A stretch of DNA of 64,000 nt from Glebionis coronaria (taxonomy: Eukaryota; Streptophyta; Magnoliopsida; Asterales; Asteraceae), in the NCBI GenBank assembly GCA_025667525.1, contig JANFOE010000050.1, forward strand, positions 1,178,001 through 1,242,000. Direction: 5' to 3'. A program made the position numbers and the translations under genes. Positions 1 through 16,022 of this stretch are shown piece after piece (positions within the stretch are counted from its first letter, which is position 1; each line of letters begins with the position of its first letter). Under the pieces are notes generated by a model that saw only the letters and a list, made by a program, of their open reading frames with translations, was not told the origin of the DNA and ran no database searches.

Positions 1-3000
1 TAAACCTGGGATACATGAAACTTACCTTAACCAATCTAATGGTGACACATCACCACACTCACATAAACAACCAATCACCAGCCTCTATTCAACCACGTCA
101 CCATCCACTACTATATTAGTATAACTGATTATACTAATCAGTTTAAAAAAGGCGCTTAACATGTTTTTAAACTCTAATCCCGATTAAACCTAAACTATTC
201 ACTCTTCCCCCCACATAAACCCTAACCTCGTAAACCGATTAAACCAAAGGGGTTTTAGTAATTAATTTCCAGAAACATAATTAATCCCTCCCTAACCAAA
301 ACCCACCCCACAAAAGCAACACCCGTGACTCTATGGACCTCCCCTGCTATAAAAAAGAAAGAAGAAGACAAAACAGTGGCAGAATTTCAACGACTTGGAT
401 TCTTTCACTTATATCAAACGGCCAAGATCACTAGTTACCTGCTGGCATCACATGAAGCATCACATATGGCCAAGACCCCAATTCAAAAATTAGCATCTAT
501 TGGGCATCTTAAAGATTCGAGAAGGGATTTATAGGAAACTCACACATTAGGGTTAGACAGCTTCTCTTGGCTTCTAGAATTTGTAACCCTATTATATAAA
601 GGGTAGTAGAAACATAGCTTAGGTTGTTCTTGTTTTTTTTCCTTTTTTCACAAGCCTTATAAAGCCAGTTTTATTTATGAATGAAATGGTATTGAGTTTG
701 GTGATGAGAAAGAACGAGTTCCCATTTACTTTTGATGTTTAGTTTACCTTGAATCAGTTTTCAAAATCAAGTTTTAAGTTTCTGCAAACATTTTCTTTAC
801 AAATCTGTTTTAGGTTTAAGTCTATTTTTCATTTAAGGAAGGAAGTTATAAGCCACATAAGCTGCTTATTTGGGTTCTTATATGACCATAGATAGCTGAT
901 ATCAAACTGATATCAAGTATCAGTGGATACAGAACTCGGGTGAAAAAGGTTGTGAGGCATTAGCTTTCATGTTTGTTCTACTGTTTTGTTTTTAACACTT
1001 ACTACTCAAAAGCTTTAGACCAAAAGCCCTTAACCAGTCTTGGTTTTGAGCTTTTCAGTTTGGATTCTACTTGTAGTGATTGTGCAGGAAACCAAGATCT
1101 CATATCATTGTGGGTTTAGGGCTGTTGTAGCCTTATCAGCAAACCTCATCGCATCTTCTTTCTTACCAAGTACCCCTGGCTTGACCTAGTTGTTGGTCAA
1201 GCTCAAGGGAGCATTGCTGCCTCCCATAAGAAATTATTGGGGGGAGGTGAAACCATTTTCTCCCTTTTCTTCTTTATTTTTCTTGAAAACTGCATGTTAT
1301 ATGCATCTGCATGTTGTTGATGTATGAATGTGTTTTGGTTGGTTGAAATCTTGTTCTTAGTCTATTTCAGTATTAGATTGATGGTTGTTAGGGTTGTTGT
1401 TGGCTTATTAAACGTTTTGCCTTGTTAAAATTGATTTTCAGTTTATAAAAGGGTGTTTGGTATTGCATGGTAGTAACAACTAAGTAAGTTTTCAAGAGTC
1501 TATTGTGTTTACTTCAACTGATATAGTGTGTGTAAGCTGAAATATGCAAACTTTGTGAACTAAAATAGTGAACCTGAATATTTGCTTAAATCAAAGTTGA
1601 TTTTGTTGTTACTGAACTGAAAATTGGTCAATAGTTAGATGCCATGACTACCTAGGGTTGTATGTTTCTTATTTACACTATTGCATGCTAGATTAGCAGA
1701 TTTCATAGTTCAAAATTCATCAACTTGTCAATTGCATCAGAAAGAGTACACCAGTTTTTTTTGCATATCTGAGCATTTGTTTGTTAAACTGTATCATTTG
1801 GTGCTTTGTGGTTTGTTGTTTTTGTGATATTTGTGACTCCCACAAGTCCACTGATTTGTGAGGTGCCTTTATTGCCCAAAGAATCCACTAAAAAAGCTCT
1901 TTTCAAGCATTACTATTTCACACAGTGGGAACTCCTTTCCCACTGCTGGTTCCCACTGATAGTTATAAACTACCATTAGCTTATTAATAAGCTATTCCAA
2001 CTTATCTTATTGAGCAGCAACTTCAATTTTGTAATCAGTCTTATTATTTTCAGCTTATTAGTCAGTGTTGAAGTTTGTAGCATTTGGTTTAAAGATTTTA
2101 CTAGAAAACGACTATTTTTTCTTATTTCCAAAGTGCTAATTCATTTTTCCAGCTTATTGTGAGTGCTTATAAAAAACCTTTTTGTTGATTTATCTTAATT
2201 TGGTCATTAAAACCTTTTGCAACTTGAATCAGCTCTTGAAGTGGTCTAGAACTCGAAAACGACTATTTTATCGTTTTGTGGAGAGAGCTTTGGCTTATTT
2301 CAGGCTTATTTCTTGAGTTTTTTCAAAGTTTCTTTTTACAAACTGCTTTATAATCTTAAAAGAAGGATGTGTGTCAATTTTTAGCTTATGGCATTAGCTT
2401 ATGGCTTAATGGGCCAAAAAGCCCATTAAGAATATGCTGTTTTCTATTAAGCTGTAATAAGCACTATTTCAGCTTTTGGGCCTTTAGAGTTTTGTGTTTA
2501 AAATCCAGTTTTAAGCTTATCTGGAAGTTTTGGGCTAATTTGGTGAACTTTTTGCTTATTGGGCCAAAAAGCCCAATATAGTGGACTGTTTTCTATTTTG
2601 GCCCATTGGAGGCCCATTAGGGGTATTTTGGTCATTTCACTTTATTTCTGGTTTTATTAAGTTAAAATAAATTAGTTTGCAAGTTTTTAGAAATTTTTAT
2701 AAATTTTGAATTTATAATATTATTTTAATATTTAATTTTAATTTTTAATCATTTCAATTAGTTTTAAATTTTGCAAAAATACTTTTTATTTTAATTAAGT
2801 TATTTTAGAGGTTTAGAAATTGAAAAATTTTATTTTGGGCTTTTTGTTAATTAAATTGATTTTAGGGCTTTAATTAGCATTAAAAAATTAATTTTTAATT
2901 AAATAAAAGGTTTGAAAAAGTTTTGATTTTTGGTAAATTCTAATTTCATTTTTAAGGATTTATTATGATTTTCTAAGAATTTTTAGAGTAATTTTTAAAA

Positions 3001-3254
3001 TTTTGTTACGTTTTCACGCTTTCCGTTTTAGCTTTCGTCGTAAATTAATCATAGTCGTAACCGTCATCATTTTCCTTTCCTCTTTTATTTCTCAATATTA
3101 ATCTCAAATATAATCAAGTTTAACACACAGATTAAGCCTCCTCGAGAACGAACTCTCAAAAGGGTCATAAGCACATGGTTTTCCTAAACCATTTATTTAA
3201 TACTTACTACTTTATATTCCTTTTTCCTAAAAGGATATAAAAATACTCCAACCA
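1..3254 (+). repeat. Long LTR end of a Gypsy (Athila/Tat-like) element
   Basis: This is the 3' part of a long LTR that starts before the window. Several stretches match, in order, the reverse complement of the LTR at 44561-48522: the 'gggaactcctttcccactgc' block near 1930, the 'gggccaaaaagccca' block near 2410 and 2560, the AT-rich tail, and an end rich in 'ttttcctaaa'. It ends in CA at 3254 and integrase coding sequence begins at once, so it is probably the 3' LTR or a solo LTR of an element inserted into another element's integrase. There is no open gene; the short ORFs in it are chance. Confidence 0.75.
593..600 (+). promoter_or_regulatory. Putative LTR TATA box
   Basis: TATATAAA lies about 2.65 kb before the LTR end. 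Related LTRs in the window have a TATA box at an equivalent place (for example TATAAAA near 55193). It is inferred to be the Pol II promoter of the element. Confidence 0.5.
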
Positions 3255-3699
3255 GCTTGTCATCTTCCTATCGAGCTTGAGCACAAGGCCTATTGGGCCC
3301 TCAACCATGCCAACTTCGATCTCAAGTCCGCGGGTGATCACCAAAAAGTTCAACTCAATGAATTAAATGAAAATCCGGGATCAAGCCTACGAGAACCCTT
3401 TGATATACAAAGAGAAGACAAAGAAGATACACAAATCCAAAATCAAGAACCGCGTTTTCAACGTTGGTGATCGAGTCCTTCTTTTCAACTCTCGATTGAA
3501 GATCTTCTCGGGCAAACTCAAAACCCGTTGGACCGGACCATTCACCGTTACAAAAGTTTATCCATATGGCCCCGTCGAGTTATCTCAAACCGACGGGCCA
3601 AACTTTAAGGTGAATGGTCATCGCTTGAAGCACTACTTTGGAGGGGACATACCACCCTTGATTGTCCCGGATCTCCAAACCTCTCCACCGGATCTCTAA
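3255..3699 (+). pseudogene. C-terminal remnant of Gypsy integrase
   Basis: The reading matches the integrase C-terminus of element C (18160-18600) in order: an ACHLPIELEHKAYWAL-type segment, then YKEKTKKIHKSKIKNR, then the SH3-like part with VLLFNSRLKIFSGKL and a GPF motif, then FKVNGHRLKHYF. A single-base frameshift lies near 3365. Everything upstream (gag, protease, RT, RNase H, integrase core) is missing because an LTR abuts it. The stop codon is at 3697-3699. It is a dead fragment of an Athila/Tat-type Gypsy pol. Confidence 0.85.
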
Positions 3700-3712
3700 A
3701 TCCAGGGAGTTT

Positions 3713-3752
3713 CGTCAGGCTCGTGACGTTAAACAAGCGCTTCTCGGGAGGC
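3713..3752 (+). other. Paired stem-loops after the pol stop
   Basis: Stem-loop 1 (3713-3728) is CGTCA-GGCTCG-TGACG. Stem-loop 2 (3737-3752) is GCGCTTCTCGGGAGGC with a TCG loop and one G-U pair. The same pair lies 3' of the stop in elements C and D2. The role is unknown. Confidence 0.6.
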
Positions 3753-5389
3753 AACCCCTGTATTATCTATCTATCTATCTAATAAGTGACGGAGGAGCTT
3801 GCCTCTTCCATTTGTGTGCTTCGTGTTGGTTGTGAATGTGTAGGTTTGCCCCGGGTATGTAGCATCTCGAGTTTCGATCCGAATACCTATTTTGTCGGGA
3901 GCCGATATCCTTTATCTTTTGACTAACGTTTTTCTATTGCATAACTAATAAACGGCTTTAGATTTACGTAGAGACCCCTCGATTTTAGAAATATGCATTA
4001 AAATCGTTGAATTTTAGTATGGGGGTGGCATTCCCGTATTAGAAAACATTGAGGACAATGTGTAATTTTAGTATTGGGGGATATCTATCGATATCGTACT
4101 AAATTTTTGCTTAATTCCCATGTAATCCCGTTTTACCACCAAAAATATGTGTTTTTTTAATAAAAAAAATTGGCGATTTGTGTGTAAATACCAAAAAAAG
4201 GAGAAAAATGAGACCTAAGTGTTTGACTTTTCATTGGGTGAGAACGAGAATAAAAATTCTGACTCGATTGTGCGTGTTGAGCTCTAGCCTAGCCCTTTAC
4301 AAAGCTTAATTGTTTTTGCAAATCATTTAGAATGGGTTCTTTTAGATTTGCATTAATAGTTTCTATGGATGATTTTAAACTTGCTTAAATAAATGAGAAA
4401 TGATAGAACAAAATTTAAGTAACGATGTTTTTTAATTATAAAGGTTAATTTTTGTACTTTTTACTCTGAACAGCTTATGATAATTGTTTAAATAAAGTCG
4501 AACGATCTAAAAGATTCTTAGTTTTAAAACAACTTCCTTTAAAAATTGCATATGGTTAATCAAAGTCACATTAGGGTATAATTAGCGTCTTGGAATCGGA
4601 TGCAAAATTTGGCAAAGTGTATAAATCCAAAAATACCCGAAAGGTTGAGGATAATGTTGCTATAAATCAAAAAATTCCTACAAGAATGAGGATGAATAAC
4701 CAAAGTCATAATAAAGCGCTCGATAAAAGTCACTAAATAGTGTACACCCAAGAATGAATAAAAGGTCAAGGTCTTAAAAGTTACAATATTGAATACCAAG
4801 TGGAATAAGCCAAATTTCAAATCCATAATAAATCGTGTTAAATTATACCTTGGTGAGGACTTTAGATTTATTAATATCAGATTTTTAAGGATCGAGTTTT
4901 TAACTACATATCAATTAAACCTTCTTTCTTTATCTTCGGATTAAATAAGTATAAAGGAAGTATTGAGTCCAAAATTAAAAATTACAAGTTTTTAATATCT
5001 TTACTGAAATGGAGCTATGATCTTGTTTTTTAAGCTTGTATTGGTGAATTAAAAACCGAGGACGGCAAATTTTACCCATGAGGGGCAAAGATATGAATGA
5101 TTTTTGTTCCATGATCCCTAAGCGTTAATTCCAAAATTAATGAAATGCTAAACAAGATGGTCTCGCAAAAATAAACAACGTAGCAATGGTGATCGTAAAT
5201 AAATAATGGTGGTCATTTTAAGTGTGTGTGTGTAAATATTTGTGTCTTATTAAAAATAGTTAAAAAACGGGACGTTTAGAAATTTACGTTTTTCCCCTAA
5301 GATGAAAACTTTGCTACTTTCAAAGTAATTAAATTAGGGGGTGATCGTAAATTTTTATCGGATATATTGCACGAGAGTTGAAATAGTTT

Positions 5390-5401
5390 AGTATGGGGGC
5401 G
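5390..5401 (+). other. Polypurine tract
   Basis: AGTATGGGGGCG sits directly before the LTR start TGATGAG at 5402. This is the expected site for plus-strand DNA priming. Element B's PPT is similar (AGTATGGGGGAG on the minus strand). Confidence 0.75.
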
Positions 5402-8377
<2,976 letters not shown>

Positions 8378-8378
<1 letters not shown>

Positions 8379-8738
8379 CTATACTATATCGAAGAACATC
8401 ACTTAGGTCTAAGGATAACTATTTATGATTTACTTGATGACAAAGATCCACAAAGTAAAATAATATAGTTGGGATAAGTCCAACATTCGATTCATCGAAT
8501 ATAATCCAAAATCGATCAATATTCTTTAAAGTATACTCTATTGCAATTTTGAACTGTCTTAATTTAATAATATTCACATATTATTAATCGACAACGGACA
8601 TTTAGCATAACAATTTATTCATAGATTAAAACATGTAAAATAGGATACAAAATTAAGTAATAAGAATAAACAAAACCCAATATTTGTTTTATTAAATAAT
8701 AATGTCTTATCATCCTTATCCAAATACTAATCATAGAT
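8378..8738 (-). other. Copia-flanking AT-rich sequence, no gene
   Basis: The stretch follows the Copia RNase H stop on the minus strand and would be its 3' untranslated or LTR sequence. No clear PPT, LTR ends or ORF could be recognised. Confidence 0.4.
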
Positions 8739-10310
<1,572 letters not shown>

Positions 10311-11234
10311 TAATAAGTGTGAAAACACTTATCCTTTTACCACTTATTTCAAATAATAACAAGGCGAAAACGTGTATTTAATGTCGTAAAAGGCGGAATT
10401 ATGCGTGGTTTGTGTTTTTATTATGATTTAGGACAAAAATGTGAAAAAGGAAGAAAACACGGGCTTTTACGGGCTTTTATCGAAGAAAAAGACAAAAGAC
10501 GAAGTCAAAAGGTCAAAAGTGCAAGAAGAACGGAAGTCAAAGGCCTATTCTGAAGATTTATCAAAGAAAAAGTCTAAAGACGGAAGTTTAACGAAGTCTA
10601 AGAACCAAGTCTACTAAAAGAAGAAAATTAGAAGACGAGTTCAAGTTATCATTCGACTAATCCCGAGACAAAGTCTAGAAAGATGAGTTATTTAAAAGAC
10701 GAGAAGACAAGAAGAAAAGAGGAAGAAACAAACAACTTCCCCTTCCCCTATATATAGTTTTCTAAATGTGTCATTAGTCTTTAGCCTTTAATTTTTAGTT
10801 AAGTTTTATTTTAGTGTGTTTTTTACTTTTTCTCTCTAGCTTTTCTTTCAAGCTTATTAAATCTTAATCTTGTAATCTTAAATCTCAATCTTTAATATAA
10901 TCAAGCTTTTTAATAAATTCTCATTCTACCTTTCTTAATCATAATCTATTATTTTGCTTAATTAATCATGTAGTTGATTTCATCTTGTTGATTGTGTGAT
11001 TGGTTTGCTTATTGGATTGTGCTTATTGACTTGGTGTGTTTGAGGTTTTTAGATTATTTTGCTTATTGCTTAATTTTTATGTTTGTTAGTTTTTAAATAA
11101 GTTGATTTTGGTAGATTAATATTTTTATAAAAAGTTGATTTAAATAATTTGATTATTTAGTGTTTTTAAAAGTTTTTAAATTGTGTCTTATTAGCTTTTT
11201 CTTAAAATCAGTTTGGTTTAAGTTTTGGTAAGTG
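10311..11234 (+). repeat. Gypsy LTR D1, left part (split by element C)
   Basis: It starts TAATAAGTGTGAAAACAC, which aligns with the LTR start TGATAGGTGTGAAAACAC of element C, allowing G-to-A changes. It interrupts the Copia RT at 10310. A TATA-like TATATATAG is near 10748. It shares with the C and D2 LTRs a segment resembling 'tttatcgaagaaaaaga'. It stops at 11234, where element C is inserted, and resumes at 22066. Confidence 0.8.
11230..11234. other. Target-site duplication AAGTG (left)
   Basis: AAGTG precedes the 5' LTR of element C. The same five bases follow its 3' LTR at 22061-22065. Confidence 0.9.
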
Positions 11235-11689
11235 TGATAGGTGTGAAAACACCCATCCTTTTACCACTTATTTCTTGCTAAAACAAGACCAAAACGCGTA
11301 TTTAATATCATTTGTTTGGAATTATGCGTGGTTTTTGTGTTTATTGTGTTTTCAGAGTCAACCGGATGAATATTGAAGAAAACATGGGATTGCACGGGTT
11401 TTATCGAGGAAAAAGACTCAAAGACGAAGTCTATTGTCCAAGAGATGCAAAAGATTGGAAGTCAATGGGCCTATTTGAAGATTTATCGAAGAAAAGGACC
11501 AAAGATGGAAGATTTACATATGTCGAAGAAACTCAAGTCTATTAAACGAAGAAATTAAAAGACGAGTTAAATTTAATCGTCGACAAATCCCGAATCAGAA
11601 TCGAAAACGTCAACTTTTCTGAAAAGACGAGAAGACAAGAAGAAAGGGAGAAACCCACTCACCAACCAACCACTTGGCCTATAAAAGGA

Positions 11690-11696
11690 AATCACC
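11690..11696 (+). promoter_or_regulatory. LTR TATA box
   Basis: TATAAAA in 'ggcctataaaaggaaat', about 455 bp into the LTR. The same motif occurs at 20996-21002 in the 3' LTR. Confidence 0.65.
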
Positions 11697-12097
11697 CTCA
11701 CACTTTTGGGACTAGTTTTCATTTCCCAGTTTTCTTCTTTTCTTTCGTAGGAAGCCAACACCACTAAGGTGTTGGTGATTTTTTTCATTTTGTTGAATCC
11801 TTAATCTTGTACACTTTTAATCTTTTTCCTTTGATTGTTTACACCTTAATCATCAATACAATCTTTCCATTTCATCTTGTTCATCTTCATCTTTTTAGTC
11901 AAAGTTCTAAAGTTCTTATTTAGTTGATTTTGATCTTCAAAAGTTAGTGGGTTTTGTGTTTTTATGATTGGGATTTGATGTTTATGGTTAGTAGATGATT
12001 TGTTATTAGTTTTGTTTAAGATTTGGTTAAAAACATGGTTGATTTTTGATAAATTCGTGATTCCCCTGTTTTCTCGCTGTGACTGTTCTTCATACCC

Positions 12098-12505
12098 AGA
12101 ATATTCCGAGTAACCACTATATTCCGAATAGCAATTTTATTCCGGGTAGGATTTTTATTCGGAATGGCCTTTTATTCCGGGTAGCAACTTATTCCGCATA
12201 GAGCTTTTTATTCCGCATTGCCCATTTATTCCGAGTAGCAAGTTTATTCCGAATTGCCCAGTTATTCCGCATAAGGACTTTATTCCGGATTGCCCGTTTA
12301 TTCCGAGTAGCACTTTATTTCGCATGGTCTTTTTTTTCCGCATAGCTTCTTTATTCCGAATAGATATTTATTCCACATGACAAGTATATTCCGGATAGCC
12401 AAATATTCCGAGTAGCCCATTATTTCGCATAGCAATTTATTCCGAATAGCCTATATATTCCGGATAGAATCATTATTCCAAATAGGGCCTTTATTCCGAA
12501 CAGAG
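12098..12505 (+). repeat. ATTCCG motif array in the 5' LTR of element C
   Basis: About twenty degenerate copies of TTATTCCGNRTAG, spaced roughly 15-25 bp. The array is repeated in the 3' LTR, and similar arrays occur in LTRs D1 and D2. Confidence 0.85.
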
Positions 12506-12746
12506 CATTTTTAAGGTTATTTTTAAGTTACTGTTTTATTTAAATTTGAATTCAAGTTTTATTTTTTATTGATTAACTGCTTCTAGTTTACCTTTTAGTT
12601 ACTTCACGCATTCACCTTTTTAGTAGAATAGAAAACCAAACCCCCTATTTGTCACCAAGAACAATCATTCCACTTTGAGCTGTGATCAATTCGAGGAGAT
12701 TCCGAGAGAACTAAATCTGAACCCATACAAAAACGAGTGTATCAAA

Positions 12747-12761
12747 TGGCGCCGCTGACGG
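12747..12761 (+). other. Primer binding site of element C
   Basis: TGGCGCCGCTGACGG begins two bases after the LTR end. TGGCGCCG-type sites are typical of Athila/Tat-group Gypsy elements. The primer tRNA is likely an Asp or Arg type; I cannot decide which from this alone. Confidence 0.85.
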
Positions 12762-12956
12762 CTCTTCTCGTTAAGATTAACAGTTTTTTGTGAGAACTTG
12801 GATTTTGGGATCCGTTCACCGTGAACGTTTCTTTTTCATAAAAATTTTCAAAAACACAAAAAAATATAAAATTTTCAAAAATCCTAAAAATTAAAAAACA
12901 TAAAAACCAAAAATATTTCTGCTTTGTTTTTGCCTTGTTAGTTCTTTTGCAGGTGC

Positions 12957-15900
12957 ATGCGTACACGATCAGCGTCTTATCAAGAGCCCAAGCCTCTCGA
13001 AGATTTAGACTTGGCCGGTGTACACAATAACAACAATAACCCACCTCTCAACAACAATAATAACAACAACAATAACAACCCACCTCTCAACAACAATAAT
13101 AACAACAACAATGAACCTTTACCGGACAATCACCCTATGATTGAACTATTACAAGCACATGTGGAGGGCAACAATGATCCAATTGTCATACCCGCGATTG
13201 CAACCAACAACTTTGAGCTCAAATCCAGCTTTATCCAGATGGTCTCTGCTCAACCATTCTTGGGGCGTACCATTGATGATCCACATGACCACATCAAGAG
13301 ATTCCTACAACTCACGAATACGGTTAAATTCAATGGTGTTCCACAAGAGGTAATCCGTTTACAACTTTTTCCCTTTTCTTTAGAGGGACAAGCCCGGCAT
13401 TGGCTTGCTAAGGAACCGCCACAAAGTATTCTGACGTGGACGGATTTGGAGACCAAGTTCATAAATTACTTTTTCCCACCCTCTCGTACTACCGCTTTGC
13501 GGAATGAAATTATAAATTTTAAACAAAAGTACGATGAGTCTTTTAGTGAATCTTGGGACCGTTTTAAAGATCTTTTAAGAAAGTGCCCACAACATGGTTT
13601 TACCAAAGTGCACCAAATTAATACTTTTTATAATGGTTTAAGCATGAATGACCAATATTCACTAAACAGTGCCTCGGGGGGTAATATTTTGGTTAAGACT
13701 TCCAATGCCGCTTGGGATATCATTGAGAATAAGTCTCGTGTGCAAACCAAGAGTGTGCGGACCAATGCCGCTAGTGCTAGTACTAGTGACAACGACAAGC
13801 GACTTGACAAAATCACTGCGCTTCTTGAATCGCTTGCTACCCAAACCGCTAGCAACACCAACAGCATCAATGCTAAAAACGCTCAAGTCAATGCTGTAAG
13901 CCAACCATGTGAAATATGCGGGGGTCCTCACTCTTACACCACTTGTACCACCACCCAAGACTACCCTTCTGAGAATGTGAATGCAGCATACGACACCTAT
14001 CCTCCGGCCGCTTATCAAGCTCGTCCTCAAGGTGACCGCAACTTGCTTAGCTACCGCTCTAACAACTTTCTTTCCCCACCCGGTTTTCCTCCTAATAACC
14101 CAAACCAACAACAAAACCTCAATCGCCCTCCTCAACAACAACAACAACCTCGTGCACCATACCAACCACCTCATAAACAACCATATCCACCTCAAATAAA
14201 CAACCAAGTTTACCAACAACCTGCTTATCAACCACCCGCATACCATGCTCCTCCTCCCAACCAACTCACCGCATTACACCAAGATGTTGAAACCTATATG
14301 AGGACCAATGATGTGATTGTGGAAAATCTCCAGTGGGAAGTGCTCAACTTGAAAGCAGACATGGTGAAACAAGGAAACGATCTGAGAGCTGATATGAGAA
14401 ACACTTTGGCAAGTCAAACGAATGACTTAAGGAACATGATGGCTGGTTTCTTCCAAGGTAATCAACCCTCTTCTTCGGGTACTCTTCCGAGTAACACCGT
14501 TGCGAATCCAAGAGGGGAGATGAAAGCAATCACCACTCGCAGTAGAAAAGGTACCAAGGAACCCGAGCTTCCTCTACCTCCACCGGTGATTGTGACTAAG
14601 GAAAACGAGTCACCTGCTCCTATTCCTCAACCTTCTACTTCTCCAATTTCTCCACCTCTTACTTCTACCCCTCCTCCACCCAAGGATGTGAGTGATCCTA
14701 TTCGCCCAAAGCCTTCCTCTTCTTCCGATATACCTTATCCCTCAAGGTTGAGGAAAGAGAAGCTCAAAAGCAAGGACGATATTCAGGTTTTGAACTTTCT
14801 CAAAATGTTTAAACAATTGAATTTTAACATCTCCTTCGTTGAGGCTCTCGCTCACATGCCTAAATACACAAAAATGTTCAAAGATATTCTTAGTGACAAG
14901 GAGAAACTTCTTGATATTGCTAACACCCAACTTAATGAGAATTGCTCTGCAGTGCTCTTAAGGAAATTGCCAACCAAGCTTGGTGATCCGGGTCGTTTCT
15001 TAATCCCTTGCAACTTCCCGGGAGTAGAGAATTGCATGGCCCTAGCCGATCTAGGTGCCTGTATTAATTTAATGCCTCTAAGCGTTTGGAAGCAATTATC
15101 TCTCCCTGAGCTAGTCCCCACCAAAATGACTTTGGAATTAGCTAACCGTGCGGTTGCTTATCCAGTGCGGATAGCCGAAGACGTTTTTGTAGGAGTCGAC
15201 AAATTCACTTTTCCTGCCGATTTCGTTGTCGTTGACTACGACATGGACCCTCGTGTGCCATTGATCGTTGGTCGTCCATTCCTGAGGACCGGTCACACTC
15301 TCATCGATGTTGAAGCGGGTGAGCTTATCATGAGAGTGGGGGACGATAAAATAGTCTTCAACATGGGAAAGCTTTCTAAACAGCCTTATTCATACGAGAG
15401 TGTTAACTGTATTGACGTTCTTGATAAGGCTTGTGAAGAACACTTCAAAGATGCTTGTAAAAGTATTCCTACGTCTCTTCCCAATGTTGAGACCGTTTCC
15501 TCTATTGATTCATCACTATCTCTATTTGGAGAAAGTGATTTCTTTCGGAAAGATTTGGAAGCCACCATGGGAGATGTGAACTTACAAAATGACGATTCGC
15601 CCACCGATTGGGATGAAGATCTTCGCCTCATTGAGAACCTTCTTAAAGAAGACCTTATTTCTCCACCATCTCCCAAGGCTACTGCTATCGCTGTGCCGAC
15701 TTTGAATACGCCTCCCATCGAAAATCCTCCAGATTTAGAACTTAAGGAGTTGCCGCCCCATCTCGAGTACGTGTTCCTTGAAGACAACAACAAGTCGCGT
15801 GTCATCATCGCGAAGGACTTGAAAGAAGAAGAGAAATCTCGCCTCATCGCCGTGCTTAAAGATCATAAGAAGGAAATTGCTTGGAAAATTTCCGATATCC

Positions 15901-16022
15901 GCGGAATTGATCCGAACTTTTGTACTCACAAGATTCTCATGGAAGATGACTTTAAACCCGCAATCCAGAGCCAAAGAAGGGTTAATCCTCGTATTCATGA
16001 CGTCGGTTATCAAACTTCTTGA
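12957..16022 (+). CDS. gag-pro: Gag-protease polyprotein of element C (1021 aa)
   Basis: Gag forms the particle and binds the RNA; the protease cuts the polyprotein. The start ATG lies 195 bp after the PBS, and the MRTRS start also occurs in D1 and D2. Asn runs occupy residues about 24-52. The retrotransposon Gag domain (PF03732 type) lies at about 95-265. A short zinc knuckle CX2CX3HX4C (CEICGGPHSYTTC) is near residue 318. A Pro/Gln-rich linker follows, then the retropepsin near residue 698 with DLGACINLMP in place of the usual D(T/S)GA, and later VPLIVGRPFL. The frame enters the start of RT and ends at a stop after a frameshift near 16000. Up to there it is open, which fits a young copy. 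Confidence 0.92.
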   Translation: MRTRSASYQEPKPLEDLDLAGVHNNNNNPPLNNNNNNNNNNPPLNNNNNNNNEPLPDNHPMIELLQAHVEGNNDPIVIPAIATNNFELKSSFIQMVSAQPFLGRTIDDPHDHIKRFLQLTNTVKFNGVPQEVIRLQLFPFSLEGQARHWLAKEPPQSILTWTDLETKFINYFFPPSRTTALRNEIINFKQKYDESFSESWDRFKDLLRKCPQHGFTKVHQINTFYNGLSMNDQYSLNSASGGNILVKTSNAAWDIIENKSRVQTKSVRTNAASASTSDNDKRLDKITALLESLATQTASNTNSINAKNAQVNAVSQPCEICGGPHSYTTCTTTQDYPSENVNAAYDTYPPAAYQARPQGDRNLLSYRSNNFLSPPGFPPNNPNQQQNLNRPPQQQQQPRAPYQPPHKQPYPPQINNQVYQQPAYQPPAYHAPPPNQLTALHQDVETYMRTNDVIVENLQWEVLNLKADMVKQGNDLRADMRNTLASQTNDLRNMMAGFFQGNQPSSSGTLPSNTVANPRGEMKAITTRSRKGTKEPELPLPPPVIVTKENESPAPIPQPSTSPISPPLTSTPPPPKDVSDPIRPKPSSSSDIPYPSRLRKEKLKSKDDIQVLNFLKMFKQLNFNISFVEALAHMPKYTKMFKDILSDKEKLLDIANTQLNENCSAVLLRKLPTKLGDPGRFLIPCNFPGVENCMALADLGACINLMPLSVWKQLSLPELVPTKMTLELANRAVAYPVRIAEDVFVGVDKFTFPADFVVVDYDMDPRVPLIVGRPFLRTGHTLIDVEAGELIMRVGDDKIVFNMGKLSKQPYSYESVNCIDVLDKACEEHFKDACKSIPTSLPNVETVSSIDSSLSLFGESDFFRKDLEATMGDVNLQNDDSPTDWDEDLRLIENLLKEDLISPPSPKATAIAVPTLNTPPIENPPDLELKELPPHLEYVFLEDNNKSRVIIAKDLKEEEKSRLIAVLKDHKKEIAWKISDIRGIDPNFCTHKILMEDDFKPAIQSQRRVNPRIHDVGYQTS

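Larger units (their letters stand above)
3700..5401 (+). other. 3' noncoding region of the Gypsy element, up to its PPT
   Basis: No env-like or other ORF is seen. The stretch holds two stem-loops just after the stop, PPT-like motifs at about 4011-4027 (ttttagtatgggggtgg) and 4067-4083 (ttttagtattgggggat), and an ACATTG-AGGA-CAATGT hairpin at 4046-4061. It ends in the true PPT next to the 3' LTR. Similar layouts occur in elements C and D2. Confidence 0.7.
11235..12744 (+). repeat. 5' LTR of element C
   Basis: It starts TGATAGGTG, ends GTGTATCA and is 1510 bp long. The TATA box is TATAAAA at 11690-11696. The 3' half holds an array of ATTCCG motifs. The short ORFs near 11312-11558 recur in the other LTR and have no known domain. 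Confidence 0.95.

Noticed and set aside
11312..11558. ORFs repeated at 20513-20873
   Set aside because: They are repeated only because they lie in both LTRs of element C; there is no domain and no constraint visible.
13250..15847. Antisense and shifted ORFs over gag-protease of element C
   Set aside because: They are shadows of the 1021-residue frame, explained by its codon use.
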